A DNA stretch of 25,056 bases from CAZSNH01 sp052388455 (GCA_052388455.1 JBQTIA010000064.1:1-25056), one strand, 5' to 3'; positions 7,574 through 16,079 are shown, numbered from the stretch's first letter. The notes: generated by a model not told the origin, from the sequence alone. Numbers and translations are program-made.

Positions 7574-8509
7574 TCACTTCTTGGGGAATTCCAGCCCCAT
7601 CTCGCGGTAGCGCTCGGGATCCTGGCTCCAGTTCTCGCGCACCTTGACGAAGAGGAAGAGATGCACGGGCCGTTCGACGACGGAAGCCAGCTCGCGCCGC
7701 GATTCGCTCGAGATTTTCTTGATCGTCTGACCGCCCTTTCCGAGCACGATCACCCGCTGGCTGTCACGCTCGACATAGATGGTCTGCTCGATGCGGACCG
7801 AGCCGTCGCGGCGTTCTTCCCAGGAGGTGGTTTCGACGGTCGAGACGTAGGGCAGCTCCTGGTGGAGGAAAAAGTACATCTTCTCGCGCGTGATCTCGGC
7901 CGCCAGCATTCGGAGCGGCGCGTCCGAAATGTCGTCCTCGGGATAGTGCCAGGGTCCGGCCGGCACTCGCGCGGCGAGCCTGGTCTTGAGATCGCTGACG
8001 CCGTCGCCTTCGGTCGCCGAGATCATCAGCACCTCGTCGAAGGGGACGCGGGCGGTGAGATCCGCGATCAGCGCCAGCAGGCGATCCTTCTGATCGACTC
8101 GATCGATCTTGTTCAGCACCAGCAGGCGCGGCGTGGAGACGTTGGTCAGGCGCTCCAGAATTCCGGCGACGTCCTCCGAGAGGCCCTTGGCGGCGTCGAC
8201 CAGCAGCACGACGATGTCGGCTTCGAACGCCCCGCCCCAGGCGGCATCGACCATGGCGCGGTCGAGCTGACGCTTGGGCGCGAAGATGCCGGGCGTGTCG
8301 ATGAACACGAGCTGGCTTTCACCCGCTATGGCAATGCCGCGCACCGGCACGCGCGTCGTCTGCACCTTGTGGCTGACGATCGTCACCTTGGCGCCGACCA
8401 GCGCGTTGACGAGAGTCGATTTGCCGGCGTTGGTCGCCCCGATGATGGCCACGAATCCGCAGCGGCGATCGCCGGCAGTGTCGAGCCTGCCTTGCTGCTC
8501 CTCAGCCAT
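7574..8509 (-). CDS. era: GTPase Era
   Basis: Essential GTPase that binds the 3' end of 16S rRNA and assists 30S subunit maturation, linking ribosome assembly to growth. G1 is GATNAGKST (residues 24-32), followed by TTRVPVRG in the switch region, DTPGIF (G3), NKID (G4) and SATEGDG (G5). The C-terminal KH domain contains VIVLGKGGQTIKKI and ends VKVRENW...MGLEFPKK, a standard Era ending. The 311 residues fit the family. The start overlaps the rnc stop by 8 bp, implying translational coupling. The usual G1 GxPNxGKS proline is threonine here, a small deviation that leaves the P-loop intact. Confidence 0.96.
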   Translation of the reverse strand: MAEEQQGRLDTAGDRRCGFVAIIGATNAGKSTLVNALVGAKVTIVSHKVQTTRVPVRGIAIAGESQLVFIDTPGIFAPKRQLDRAMVDAAWGGAFEADIVVLLVDAAKGLSEDVAGILERLTNVSTPRLLVLNKIDRVDQKDRLLALIADLTARVPFDEVLMISATEGDGVSDLKTRLAARVPAGPWHYPEDDISDAPLRMLAAEITREKMYFFLHQELPYVSTVETTSWEERRDGSVRIEQTIYVERDSQRVIVLGKGGQTIKKISSESRRELASVVERPVHLFLFVKVRENWSQDPERYREMGLEFPKK

Positions 8510-9209
8510 GCTGCTCCGAAGCCATCACGCCCTCGCGTTCCAGGAGGCAGGCCGCGGCGGCCTGCTCCGCCGCCCGCTTGGAATTGCCTTCGCCTCGGGC
8601 CGGCGCCTTGCCGCGGATGCGAACCTCGGACGTGAAATGCGGCGCGTGATCCGGACCCTTGCGGCCGATCTCGACGTACTGCGGGAGCGCCAGGCCCTGG
8701 CCCTGCGCCCACTCCTGCAAAGCCGATTTCGGATCGGCGGCCGCTCTAGGGTGGTTGCCGTACTGCTCGGCCCACAGGCGGCGCACGACCTCGCGCGCCT
8801 TGTCGAAGCCGCGATCGAGAAAGACGGCGCCGAGGATGGCTTCCACCGCATCGGCCAGGATGGTGTCCTTGTCGCGTCCCCCGCTCATGGTCTCGCTGTC
8901 GGAGAGCACGAGGTGGGCGCCGATGCCGAACTGACGACCGACCTTCGCGCACGTCTCGCCGTTGACGAGGCGATTGAGACGCCGCGCCAACTCGCCTTCG
9001 CTCGCTTCCGGGTAGGCTTCGCTCAGCACCTCGACGATGGCGAGGCCGAGCACGCGGTCGCCGAGAAACTCCAGCCGCTCGTTGTCGGCGCGCTTGCGGG
9101 CTCCCCCGCGCACGCTGGCGTGGGTCAGCGCCTGGGCAAGCAGATCCTCGCTCCGGAATTTATATCCGAGCTGCTTTTCCAGAACTTTGAATTTTCGCGT
9201 CCTGAGCAT
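8502..9209 (-). CDS. rnc: ribonuclease III
   Basis: Double-strand-specific endoribonuclease that processes rRNA precursors and regulatory RNA duplexes. The signature NERLEFLGDRVLGL (residues 43-56) carries the catalytic Glu and Asp, with the second acidic pair in DTILADAVEAILGAVFLD. A double-stranded-RNA-binding domain occupies about residues 158-227 (DPKSALQEWAQGQG ... NSKRAAEQAAAACLL). ATG at 9209 gives 235 residues and the conserved opening; it lies 8 bp after the lepB stop. The frame remains open far upstream but that part overlaps lepB in another frame and is a shadow. The gene sits in the lepB-rnc-era-recO cluster conserved in proteobacteria. Confidence 0.96.
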   Translation of the reverse strand: MLRTRKFKVLEKQLGYKFRSEDLLAQALTHASVRGGARKRADNERLEFLGDRVLGLAIVEVLSEAYPEASEGELARRLNRLVNGETCAKVGRQFGIGAHLVLSDSETMSGGRDKDTILADAVEAILGAVFLDRGFDKAREVVRRLWAEQYGNHPRAAADPKSALQEWAQGQGLALPQYVEIGRKGPDHAPHFTSEVRIRGKAPARGEGNSKRAAEQAAAACLLEREGVMASEQHG

Positions 9210-9217
9210 GACGCCGA

Positions 9218-9991
9218 TCAGCGAACGAGATTGAATATCCGGCTCCAGCGGATGTCGAACGGCCAGGTCCACGGCGTGACGAGGCTGCACCGCCCCGGCT
9301 CGTCGGAGGCACACGAATAGAAAATGATGTCGGCTCGACCGATGAAGTTCTCGAAGGGCACATAGCCGACCAGCCACGTGGCGCGGCTGTCGGTCGAGTT
9401 GTCGCGGTTGTCGCCCATCATGAAGTAATGACCGGCCGGAACCTTGAACACGCCTGTGTTGTCGAACGTGCCGTTCGGCTCGGCATCGAGCACCGTGTAG
9501 GTGACGCCGTTGGGCAGTGTTTCTTCGAAAACCGGGAGTTTCTGGGCGATGCCGTCGCCGTCCTCGCTGGTGACGAAATCGCCCTTGCGCACCTTCGGGA
9601 TGGCGCTGCCGTTGATATAGAGGACGCCGCCCTTGACCTGAATTTCGTCGCCCGGCAGGCCGATCACGCGCTTGATGTAATCGACCGAATTGTCGCGCGG
9701 CAGGCGGAACACGGCGACATCGCCGCGCGTCGGCTCGGTGGCGAAGATGCGGCCCTCGAAGAGGTCGAGGCTGAAGGGAAACGAATATTTGCTGTAGCCG
9801 TAGGAGAGCTTCGACACGAACAGGTAGTCGCCGACCAGCAGCGTCTGCTTCATCGAGCCGGAGGGAATGTTGAAGGGCTGGAACAGCAGGTAGCGGACGA
9901 CCATGGCAATGGCGAACGCCTGCAGGACGATCTTGACCGAATCCCACCAGCCGGACTGGCCAGCGAGTTTATCTTTGGTTTCCAGACTCAT
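9218..9991 (-). CDS. lepB: signal peptidase I
   Basis: Inner-membrane serine protease that removes signal peptides from exported proteins. A single N-terminal helix (about 19-37) leads into the catalytic Ser46 in NIPSGSM; the general base Lys107 lies in DYIKRVIGLPGD, and GDNRDNSTDSR is the conserved box E. The 257-residue length and Trp-rich ending TPWTWPFDIRW are common for alphaproteobacterial LepB. ATG at 9991 is preferred because GAGGTG lies six bases before it; an in-frame ATG at 10018 would add nine residues. Only one predicted transmembrane segment is seen, versus two in E. coli. It is followed 8 bp later by rnc. Confidence 0.95.
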   Translation of the reverse strand: MSLETKDKLAGQSGWWDSVKIVLQAFAIAMVVRYLLFQPFNIPSGSMKQTLLVGDYLFVSKLSYGYSKYSFPFSLDLFEGRIFATEPTRGDVAVFRLPRDNSVDYIKRVIGLPGDEIQVKGGVLYINGSAIPKVRKGDFVTSEDGDGIAQKLPVFEETLPNGVTYTVLDAEPNGTFDNTGVFKVPAGHYFMMGDNRDNSTDSRATWLVGYVPFENFIGRADIIFYSCASDEPGRCSLVTPWTWPFDIRWSRIFNLVR

Positions 9992-10054
9992 CTCCTGCAC
10001 CTCGGAGCTCCGGGCCATGGAGGGAATGGGATAACGCCGGCTCCGAGCCTGCCC

Positions 10055-10083
10055 GCTATAGCCATTTCCCGCCGCCCGCGCAA
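10055..10083 (-). promoter_or_regulatory. putative sigma70-type promoter for lepB-rnc-era-recO
   Basis: On the minus strand TTGCGC (10083-10078) and TATAGC (10060-10055) are separated by exactly 17 bp, and end 63 bp before the preferred lepB start. The 148-bp gap between acpS and lepB is the largest in this gene run, which is where a second promoter would be expected. Not tested. Confidence 0.38.
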
Positions 10084-10139
10084 ATGACGTTCGGCCGCGC
10101 CGGCATGGTGCATTTCCAGGGGTCTGGCGCGGCTTAAGC

Positions 10140-10556
10140 TCAGCCGCGCACGTCGTCCCTGGTCGGCAGGGCGGAAATGATGACGATGGCCTCGGCCAGC
10201 GGAAAGTCGTCGGTCAGCGTGAGGTCGATCTGTGCCTGATGGCCGGGCGGTGTCATCTGGCGCAAGTGCTCGGCCGCCCCGCCTGTCAGCACCAGCGTCG
10301 GACGTCCCGAGGGCAGGTTGGCGACCCCCATGTCGCGCCAGAAGACGCCGCGGCGCAAGCCCGTGCCGAGCGCCTTCGAGCACGCCTCCTTGGCGGCGAA
10401 GCGCTTCGCATACGACGCCGCGCGCTCTGTGCGTCCGTCGGATTTTCTCCGTTCCAGATCGGTGAAGACGCGATCGAGAAAGCGGGTCCCGAAGCGGTCA
10501 AGCGTGGCGGCGATGCGCCGGATGTCGATGATGTCGTTGCCGATGCCGAGGATCAT
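10140..10556 (-). CDS. acpS: holo-[acyl-carrier-protein] synthase
   Basis: Transfers 4'-phosphopantetheine from CoA to the serine of acyl carrier protein, activating it for fatty acid synthesis. The N-terminal ILGIGNDIIDIRRI carries the Mg-binding Asp, and YAKRFAAKEACSKALGTG carries the catalytic Glu and substrate-binding Lys. The 138 residues fit the AcpS type of phosphopantetheinyl transferase. Its ATG overlaps the pdxJ stop by 4 bp (ATGA), so translation is probably coupled. The pdxJ-acpS pair is an ancient, widely kept neighbour pair. Confidence 0.95.
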   Translation of the reverse strand: MILGIGNDIIDIRRIAATLDRFGTRFLDRVFTDLERRKSDGRTERAASYAKRFAAKEACSKALGTGLRRGVFWRDMGVANLPSGRPTLVLTGGAAEHLRQMTPPGHQAQIDLTLTDDFPLAEAIVIISALPTRDDVRG

Positions 10557-11377
10557 GTCGCAGCGGCCCCGGTCATGGCGCGGGCTGGAGCTGAGTGGCG
10601 CGCGTCGTCCATCAGCACGCGCATGTGGCGGATGGCGGTGCCGAGACCGCCGAATATGGCTTCGCCGACGAGGAAGTGTCCGATGTTGAGTTCGACGATC
10701 TCTTCCATGCGGGCAACGGCCGCCACCGTGTTGAAGGTCAGGCCGTGGCCGGCGTGGACCTCGAGTCCTTCGCGAGCGGCGAGGCTGGCCGCCGATCGGA
10801 TGCGCTCGACTTGAGCCGCGATTCCCTTCGCATCATCTTCGAGTGCCCGCTCGCAATAGGCGCCCGTGTGCAGTTCCACGATGTCGGCGCCGAGCTTCGC
10901 CGAGGCTTCGACGGCACCTAGGTCGGGCTCTATGAACAGCGAGACCCGGATGCCCGCCGACTTCAAATCGCCGATGACCCGGCCGAGGACCGGCGAAGGC
11001 CGAGCGACGGCGAGCCCGCCCTCGGTCGTGCGCTCCTCTCGCCGCTCGGGCACGAGGCAGCAGGCGTTCGGCACATGTCGCAGTGCGATGGCCAGCATCT
11101 CCTCCGTCGCCGCCATCTCCAGATTGAGCGGTCGCGTCAGCTCGGACTTGAGGCGGGCGATGTCGCTGTCCGCGATGTGCCGGCGATCCTCGCGCAGGTG
11201 GGCGGTAATGCCATCCGCGCCGGCCTCGACGGCGACGTGCGCGGCGCGCAGCGGGTCGGGATGCCGGCCGCCGCGGGCATTGCGGATGGTGGCCACATGA
11301 TCGATGTTGACGCCGAGTCGCAGGTGCGGGGCGCCACGCGCGGTGGATCGTTCGGCAGGCCGGCGGGTTCCGTTCAT
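10553..11377 (-). CDS. pdxJ: pyridoxine 5'-phosphate synthase
   Basis: Condenses 1-deoxyxylulose 5-phosphate with 3-amino-2-oxopropyl phosphate to form pyridoxine 5'-phosphate in the DXP-dependent vitamin B6 route. Conserved blocks are LGVNIDHVATIRNARGG (about residues 21-37), GADGITAHLREDRRHI, ELHTGAYC and LEVHAGHGLTFNTV, ending in ELNIGHFLVGEAIF. At 274 residues it is slightly longer than E. coli PdxJ because of a Arg/Pro-rich leader; a start nearer LRLGVNID is possible but no good internal ATG is present. The gene overlaps rsh upstream and acpS downstream by 4 bp each. Confidence 0.95.
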   Translation of the reverse strand: MNGTRRPAERSTARGAPHLRLGVNIDHVATIRNARGGRHPDPLRAAHVAVEAGADGITAHLREDRRHIADSDIARLKSELTRPLNLEMAATEEMLAIALRHVPNACCLVPERREERTTEGGLAVARPSPVLGRVIGDLKSAGIRVSLFIEPDLGAVEASAKLGADIVELHTGAYCERALEDDAKGIAAQVERIRSAASLAAREGLEVHAGHGLTFNTVAAVARMEEIVELNIGHFLVGEAIFGGLGTAIRHMRVLMDDARHSAPARAMTGAAAT

Positions 11378-13653
11378 TCGTAAAGGCGCTCCACTTTATT
11401 GACGATGGCCTTCGCCTTGAGCCCGGCGATGATGCTGTTGAGATGCACGAGATCCCAGACCTCGAGACCGATGCGCAGCTCGGTGAAATCGGAGGCGCGG
11501 CGGATCATCTTCAGCGTGTCGATGTTGCCGCCGGCCTGTCCGATCACGTCGGCGATCTGAGCCAGCGTGCCGGGCCGGTTGGGCGCATGCACGCTGATGT
11601 GTGCCGGAAAGCGTTCCGGAGTGACCGGATCGACGTCCCAGGTCACGTCGATCCAGCTTTCGTGCTCGAACTGTTTGAGGCGCGGGGAATGGATCTGGAA
11701 GACACGGATGCCCTCGCCCGGCATCATGACGCCGACGATGCGGTCGCCCGGCACCGCGCCGCCTTCGTCGAAGCTGACCGGCAGATCGTTCTTGACGCCG
11801 CGGATGAAGATGCCGCTGCCGCTCCTGGTGGCGTCGTCGGCGGAAGGCTCGTCGCGAAAGCGCAGACTGCGCATGGCCGACTTGAGGCCGAACCAGCCGT
11901 CCTGTCCGCGTGCCCGCCCGAAGCGGCGGCCGGGTTTGTAGGCGGGGACGGTCGCCTCCGCCGCAACCTTTTCTGGCGGTGCGACCGCCAGCAGCACGGC
12001 CGATGCCTTGATCTCGTCGCGTCCGACAGCGGCCAGCAGGTCCTCGAGGGACTTCTGCCCCAGGATCGGGAGGGCCTTCTTGATCCGGTCCTCCGCATAG
12101 ACGATCTCGGAATTCTGAAACTCGGCGACGAGCAGCCGCCGCCCCAGCTCCAGATACTTGCGGCGCACGCTATCGCGGGCCGCCCGGCGAATGGCCGAAC
12201 GAGCGCGTCCGGTGACGGCGAGACTCTCCCAGGCGGCGGGCGGCGAATGGGTCTTCGAGGTTTGAATCTCGACCTCGTCGCCGTTGCGCAGCCGCGTGTC
12301 GATGGGTGAGGGCATCCCGTTGACATAAGCGCCGACCGCCGCGTTTCCGACGTCGGTGTGCACAGCGTAGGCGAAGTCGAGCGGAGTGGCGCCGCGCGGC
12401 AGGGCGATCAGCCGTCCCTTCGGCGAGAAGCAGAACACCTGATCCTGGAACAGCTCCAGCTTGGTGTGCTCCAGGAACTCCTCCGGGTTGGAGCCGTCGA
12501 GCAGCGTCTCGACCATGCGCCGCAGCCAGGCGTAGGGACCGCTGTCCTTGTCGAGCTGATCTGCATCCTGCGGGAGCTTGTCGGGATGCGCCCCGTTCTT
12601 CGATCCCGCACGCGGGTTGAGGCCGTCCTTGTAGAGCGCGTGCGCCGCGACGCCATACTCGGCCACGCGGTGCATCGAGCGGGTGCGGATCTGCAGCTCG
12701 ACGCGCTGATGGCGCGGCCCGACGACGGTGGTGTGGATCGACTGGTAGTTGTTCTGCTTCGGAGTCGAGACGTAGTCCTTGAAGCGCCCCGGCACCGTGC
12801 GCCAGGTGGTGTGGGCGACCCCGAGCACCCGGTAGCAGTCGTCGATGCTGTCGACGATGACGCGGAACGCATAAATGTCTGACAATTGCTCCAGGCTGAT
12901 CTGCTTGTTGGCCATCTTGCTCCAGATGGAATAGGCCTTCTTTTCGCGCCCCTTGACCTCGGCGCGGATGCCGACCTCGGCCAGCTTGGCTTCCAGCGAG
13001 CGGGCGATCTCTTCGACCAGCCCCTCGTTGCGCTCGCGCAGCTCGTCGAGCTTGCCGGTCACGGTCGCGAAGGCGTCCGGGTGCAGCCAGCGGAAGGCCA
13101 GATCCTCCAGCTCCTCGCGCAGCGCCTGCATGCCCATGCGACCCGCCAGCGGCGCATAGATCTCGAGTGTTTCCTCGGAGTTCCGCCGGCGGCTTTCCGG
13201 CTTCATGTGCTCCATGGTGCGCATGTTGTGCAGCCGGTCGGCGAGCTTAACCAGCAGCACGCGGATGTCGGTCGAAATGGCGATCAGCAGCTTGCGGAAG
13301 CTCTCGGCCTGCTCGGCCTTCTTGGAGACGAGGTCGAGCCGCTTGATCTTGGTCAGGCCGTCGACGAGGGCGCCGATCTCGGGGCCGAACATCTGGTCGA
13401 TCTCGGCGCGGGTCGCATCCGTGTCCTCGATCACGTCGTGCAGCAGCGCCGTCGCGATGGTCGCGTCGTCGAGCTTCAGGTCGGTGAGGATCGCCGCCAC
13501 TTCGAGCGGGTGCGAGAAATAGGGATCGCCGGAGGCGCGCCGCTGATGGCCGTGCGCCTTCATCGCGTAGACGTAAGCGCGGTTGAGCAGCGCTTCGTCG
13601 GCGTTGGGGTCGTACTTCTGAACTTTTTCGACGAGCTCGTACTGCCGCATCAT
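11374..13653 (-). CDS. rsh: bifunctional (p)ppGpp synthetase/hydrolase (Rsh)
   Basis: Makes and breaks the alarmone (p)ppGpp in the stringent response. Domain order: HD hydrolase at about 25-180, with FSHPLEV, the HD pair at 72-73 (LLHDVIEDTD) and KLADRLHNMRTM; synthetase at about 235-350, with EVKGREKKAYSIWSKM, FRVIVDSIDDCYRVLG and NYQSIHTTVVG; TGS domain around FCFSPKGRLIALPRGATPLDFAYAVH; a middle region; and a C-terminal ACT domain from about 680. The synthetase loop reads RFKDYVSTPK, the RxKD form associated with bifunctional enzymes rather than the ExDD form of monofunctional RelA. At 759 residues it matches other alphaproteobacterial Rsh. It follows rpoZ by 123 bp and overlaps pdxJ by 4 bp. 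Confidence 0.96.
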   Translation of the reverse strand: MMRQYELVEKVQKYDPNADEALLNRAYVYAMKAHGHQRRASGDPYFSHPLEVAAILTDLKLDDATIATALLHDVIEDTDATRAEIDQMFGPEIGALVDGLTKIKRLDLVSKKAEQAESFRKLLIAISTDIRVLLVKLADRLHNMRTMEHMKPESRRRNSEETLEIYAPLAGRMGMQALREELEDLAFRWLHPDAFATVTGKLDELRERNEGLVEEIARSLEAKLAEVGIRAEVKGREKKAYSIWSKMANKQISLEQLSDIYAFRVIVDSIDDCYRVLGVAHTTWRTVPGRFKDYVSTPKQNNYQSIHTTVVGPRHQRVELQIRTRSMHRVAEYGVAAHALYKDGLNPRAGSKNGAHPDKLPQDADQLDKDSGPYAWLRRMVETLLDGSNPEEFLEHTKLELFQDQVFCFSPKGRLIALPRGATPLDFAYAVHTDVGNAAVGAYVNGMPSPIDTRLRNGDEVEIQTSKTHSPPAAWESLAVTGRARSAIRRAARDSVRRKYLELGRRLLVAEFQNSEIVYAEDRIKKALPILGQKSLEDLLAAVGRDEIKASAVLLAVAPPEKVAAEATVPAYKPGRRFGRARGQDGWFGLKSAMRSLRFRDEPSADDATRSGSGIFIRGVKNDLPVSFDEGGAVPGDRIVGVMMPGEGIRVFQIHSPRLKQFEHESWIDVTWDVDPVTPERFPAHISVHAPNRPGTLAQIADVIGQAGGNIDTLKMIRRASDFTELRIGLEVWDLVHLNSIIAGLKAKAIVNKVERLYE

Positions 13654-13698
13654 GGCCCGCCACGCTCCTGAGGCGGACAGTAGCCCGGAATTATGGCG

Positions 13699-13748
13699 AT
13701 GCGGCTGGCAATTTCCGGGACTGACGACGGGTTGGCCGCCAGCCGCAT
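13699..13748. repeat. 11-bp inverted repeat between rpoZ and rsh
   Basis: ATGCGGCTGGC (13699-13709) and GCCAGCCGCAT (13738-13748) are exact reverse complements separated by 28 bases. It lies in the 123-bp rpoZ-rsh gap, upstream of the rsh start. No T-run follows it on the minus strand. It could act as an attenuating or processing hairpin in the shared transcript; this is inference. Confidence 0.5.
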
Positions 13749-13776
13749 ATCGGGTGTCGAACGGCCGTCGCTGGCC

Positions 13777-14202
13777 TCAGCGCCCGCGCTCGCGGGGTGA
13801 GCCGGTGCCGGTGTTGGATGGCTCGCTCGGCGTCATGCTTTCCAGGCCGCGCAGCAGCTGCTCTTCGGTGAGCACGTCGACCTGCGTGTCGCTCGACTGG
13901 TCGTCGCGGCCGAGGATCGGCGCGCGTCGCTCGCTGGCGAGCACCGGCGCCGCGACCGCTTCCGGCTCATCGACCTCGACATTTTTCTGGATCGAGTGGA
14001 TGAGGCCCTCGCGCATATCCTCGGGCGGGATGGTGCGGTCGGCGATCTCGCGAAGCGCGATGACCGGATTCTTGTCGTTCTCGGGCTCGATGGTGATTGC
14101 GCTGCCCCCGGCAATGGCCCTGGCGCGATGCGCGGCCAGCAGCACGAGCTCGAACCGGTTGGGGATCTTGTCGACGCAATCTTCGACGGTGACGCGTGCC
14201 AT
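13777..14202 (-). CDS. rpoZ: RNA polymerase omega subunit
   Basis: Small RNA polymerase subunit that helps fold beta-prime and takes part in ppGpp binding. The opening MARVTVEDCVDKIPNRFELV and the following AHRARAIAGGSA, then KNPVIALREIADRTI, are diagnostic. At 141 residues it is longer than E. coli omega (about 90) because of an acidic, low-complexity tail rich in Glu, Asp, Ser and Pro from about residue 75 on, common in Hyphomicrobiales. ATG at 14202 is chosen from family alignment and a preceding GGGTGCAGG. It is first in the rpoZ-rsh-pdxJ-acpS block, so omega and the (p)ppGpp enzyme are probably coexpressed. Confidence 0.95.
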   Translation of the reverse strand: MARVTVEDCVDKIPNRFELVLLAAHRARAIAGGSAITIEPENDKNPVIALREIADRTIPPEDMREGLIHSIQKNVEVDEPEAVAAPVLASERRAPILGRDDQSSDTQVDVLTEEQLLRGLESMTPSEPSNTGTGSPRERGR

Positions 14203-14681
14203 TCGCCTGCACCCTTTGCGGATTGGGAAAGGTTGGAGTCTCGATCCAGCCCGCACGAGCACGGCTGAGCCGCTCGTGAGCCGATGACCAAACCATCTCT
14301 CTCGCATAAAAGCGTCGGCGCGACAAGGTCGTGCGACGGGTTCTAGCCGGTGTGTTCAGCAAATATCGGGGTTGGCGGCCCGCCTGGACGCGCCTATTGT
14401 AGCGCCATCGGCCTTCACCGTGAGCGGCGCTTGGACACACCCCGTACTGAAACCCTTAAGGGTTTATTTGGGTTGATATTCTTGTCCGATCGTACAATGT
14501 GTTTTGCGTCCCTCGCTCATTGCTGCCGCTCGGATTTCTGGCAACTCTGTCGGCGCATTGGGCGTCTGCAGCGAAAGCCGCACCGTTTCCGAGCGATTTC
14601 GATTACCCGACGATGTAAGCCGAGACCAACCGCCCAACGGCCTGCGGCAGCAGGTATGCAAGATCACAGGTGAAATAAGCT
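14203..14681. other. 479-bp divergent intergenic region (rpoZ / NYN gene)
   Basis: No convincing gene is seen here on either strand. It should hold the promoters of the rpoZ-rsh block leftward and the NYN gene rightward. It contains a perfect 16-bp palindrome, AAACCCTTAAGGGTTT, at 14450-14465, followed by a T-rich stretch. TTGATA (14473-14478) and TACAAT (14493-14498) lie just after it, but the spacing of 14 is short for a standard promoter. Length leaves room for a small RNA, but none is recognised. Confidence 0.6.
14450..14465. promoter_or_regulatory. 16-bp perfect palindrome
   Basis: AAACCCTTAAGGGTTT is perfectly self-complementary and lies in the middle of the rpoZ/NYN divergent region. 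It could be an operator for a dimeric regulator or form a short hairpin followed by ATTTGGGTT. No known regulator is assigned. Confidence 0.35.
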
Positions 14682-15326
14682 ATGCACTTCTACCAGAATG
14701 AGCGAATCGCGCTGTTCATCGACGGTGCGAACCTCTACGCGACATCAAAAGCGCTCGGGTTCGATATCGATTACAAGCGGTTGCTGGCGCTTTTCCGCCA
14801 AAAGGGGCATCTGGTTCGCGCGCTTTACTACACGGCACTTGCCGAGGATCAGGAGTATTCTTCCATCCGGCCTCTGATCGACTGGCTGGACTACAACGGC
14901 TACACCATGGTGACCAAGCCCACCAAGGAGTTCACCGACGCAACCGGCCGCAGAAAAATCAAAGGAAACATGGACATCGAGCTGGCGGTCGACGCCATGC
15001 GGCTGTCCGAGAGCCTCGATCACATCGTCCTGTTTTCCGGCGACGGCGATTTCCGTTCCCTGGTCGCGGCCCTGCAGCAGAAGGGCAAGCGCGTCAGCGT
15101 CGTCTCGACGCTTCAAACGCAGCCGCCGATGGTTGCCGATGAGCTGCGCCGGCAGGCCGATCAGTTCCTCGACATGGCCGATCTCGAAACACTGGTCTGC
15201 CGAGACCCCGCCGCCCGCGTGCAGCGCGAGCGCGAGCCACGGACCTTCACCCGCTCGCACGAACGTGCGCCGCCGCGCGAGACCGTTCCCTATGAGGACA
15301 GCGACGACGTTTCCGAGGAAGTCTGA
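14682..15326 (+). CDS. NYN domain-containing protein (LabA/DUF88 family)
   Basis: PIN-like fold protein predicted to be a metal-dependent ribonuclease. Acidic residues that form the metal site in the family are in place: IALFIDGANLY near residue 13, KGNMDIELAVDAM in the middle and VLFSGDGDFRSLV near residue 117. The fold covers about residues 8-165; the remaining 50 residues are Arg/Glu-rich and probably disordered. A Shine-Dalgarno AGGTGA lies before the ATG. Its target RNA is not known. It diverges from rpoZ and is followed by a uracil-DNA glycosylase 54 bp downstream. Confidence 0.88.
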   Translation: MHFYQNERIALFIDGANLYATSKALGFDIDYKRLLALFRQKGHLVRALYYTALAEDQEYSSIRPLIDWLDYNGYTMVTKPTKEFTDATGRRKIKGNMDIELAVDAMRLSESLDHIVLFSGDGDFRSLVAALQQKGKRVSVVSTLQTQPPMVADELRRQADQFLDMADLETLVCRDPAARVQREREPRTFTRSHERAPPRETVPYEDSDDVSEEV

Positions 15327-15380
15327 CGACGCCCCGGCGGCGTGTCGGCGAGTCGTGCCTGATCCGCTCGAGCAGTCGCG

Positions 15381-16079
15381 ATGAGGCCGCCACGGTCATC
15401 CAAGGCCGGCGCCTCCGTCCATAAAGCTGATGGCTGCGCCGAGCCGCCGCGAGATTGCGGTCTCTGTGAACGGCTCGTCGCGTTCCGCACCGAAAATCGT
15501 CGATCCGAGCCCGGGTGGTTCAACGGAGCCGTGCCTTCGTTCGGCACGGAGCGCGCCCGGCTGCTGATCGTCGGACTGGCCCCCGGCCTCGGCGGAGCCA
15601 ACCGGACGGGTCGGCCCTTCACCGGCGATTTCGCGGGCGGACTGCTCTATCGGACGCTGCTGGAGTTCGGGTTCGCCCTCGGCCGCTACGAGGCGCGACC
15701 CGACGACGGTCTTGTCCTCGTCGACTGCATGATCTCGAATGCCGTGCGCTGTGTGCCCCCGGCCAACAAGCCGACGCCCGCCGAAATCGCCCGCTGCCGT
15801 CCGCACCTCGCGGCGAGGATCGCGGCGCTCGCACGTATCGAAGTGATGCTGGCGCTCGGGCGCATCGCCCATGATCAGGTGCTGTCGGCGCTCGATCTCC
15901 GCAAGTCGCAGTTCCCGTTCGCGCACGGAGCGTGCCATGCGCTGGGTGGAGGCCTCACCCTCTTCGACAGCTTCCACTGCTCGCGCTACAACTCCAACAC
16001 CGGCCGCCTGACGCCTGAGATGTTCCAGTCTGTCTTTGCAGCCGTCCGCGCCCACCTCGACGACAATGGCCGGGACTGA
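15381..16079 (+). CDS. family 5 (UDGb-type) uracil-DNA glycosylase
   Basis: Base-excision enzyme that removes uracil and related deaminated bases from DNA. The family 5 pattern is clear: GLAPGLGGANRTGRPFTGD is motif 1, lacking the catalytic Asp used by family 1, and a motif 2-type segment HCSRYNSNTGRLT closes the fold. Cysteines at CGLC in the N terminus, in NAVRCVPP and further downstream are placed to hold the [4Fe-4S] cluster seen in families 4 and 5. The 232 residues are normal. Motif 2 reads HCSRYN where HPSRQN is usual, which may alter activity. The start lacks a clear Shine-Dalgarno. Confidence 0.88.
   Translation: MRPPRSSKAGASVHKADGCAEPPRDCGLCERLVAFRTENRRSEPGWFNGAVPSFGTERARLLIVGLAPGLGGANRTGRPFTGDFAGGLLYRTLLEFGFALGRYEARPDDGLVLVDCMISNAVRCVPPANKPTPAEIARCRPHLAARIAALARIEVMLALGRIAHDQVLSALDLRKSQFPFAHGACHALGGGLTLFDSFHCSRYNSNTGRLTPEMFQSVFAAVRAHLDDNGRD

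Noticed and set aside
14203..14681. Search for a tRNA or 6S-type RNA in the long gap before the NYN gene
   Set aside because: No cloverleaf or recognisable conserved RNA core could be made out by eye; a covariance-model search would be needed.
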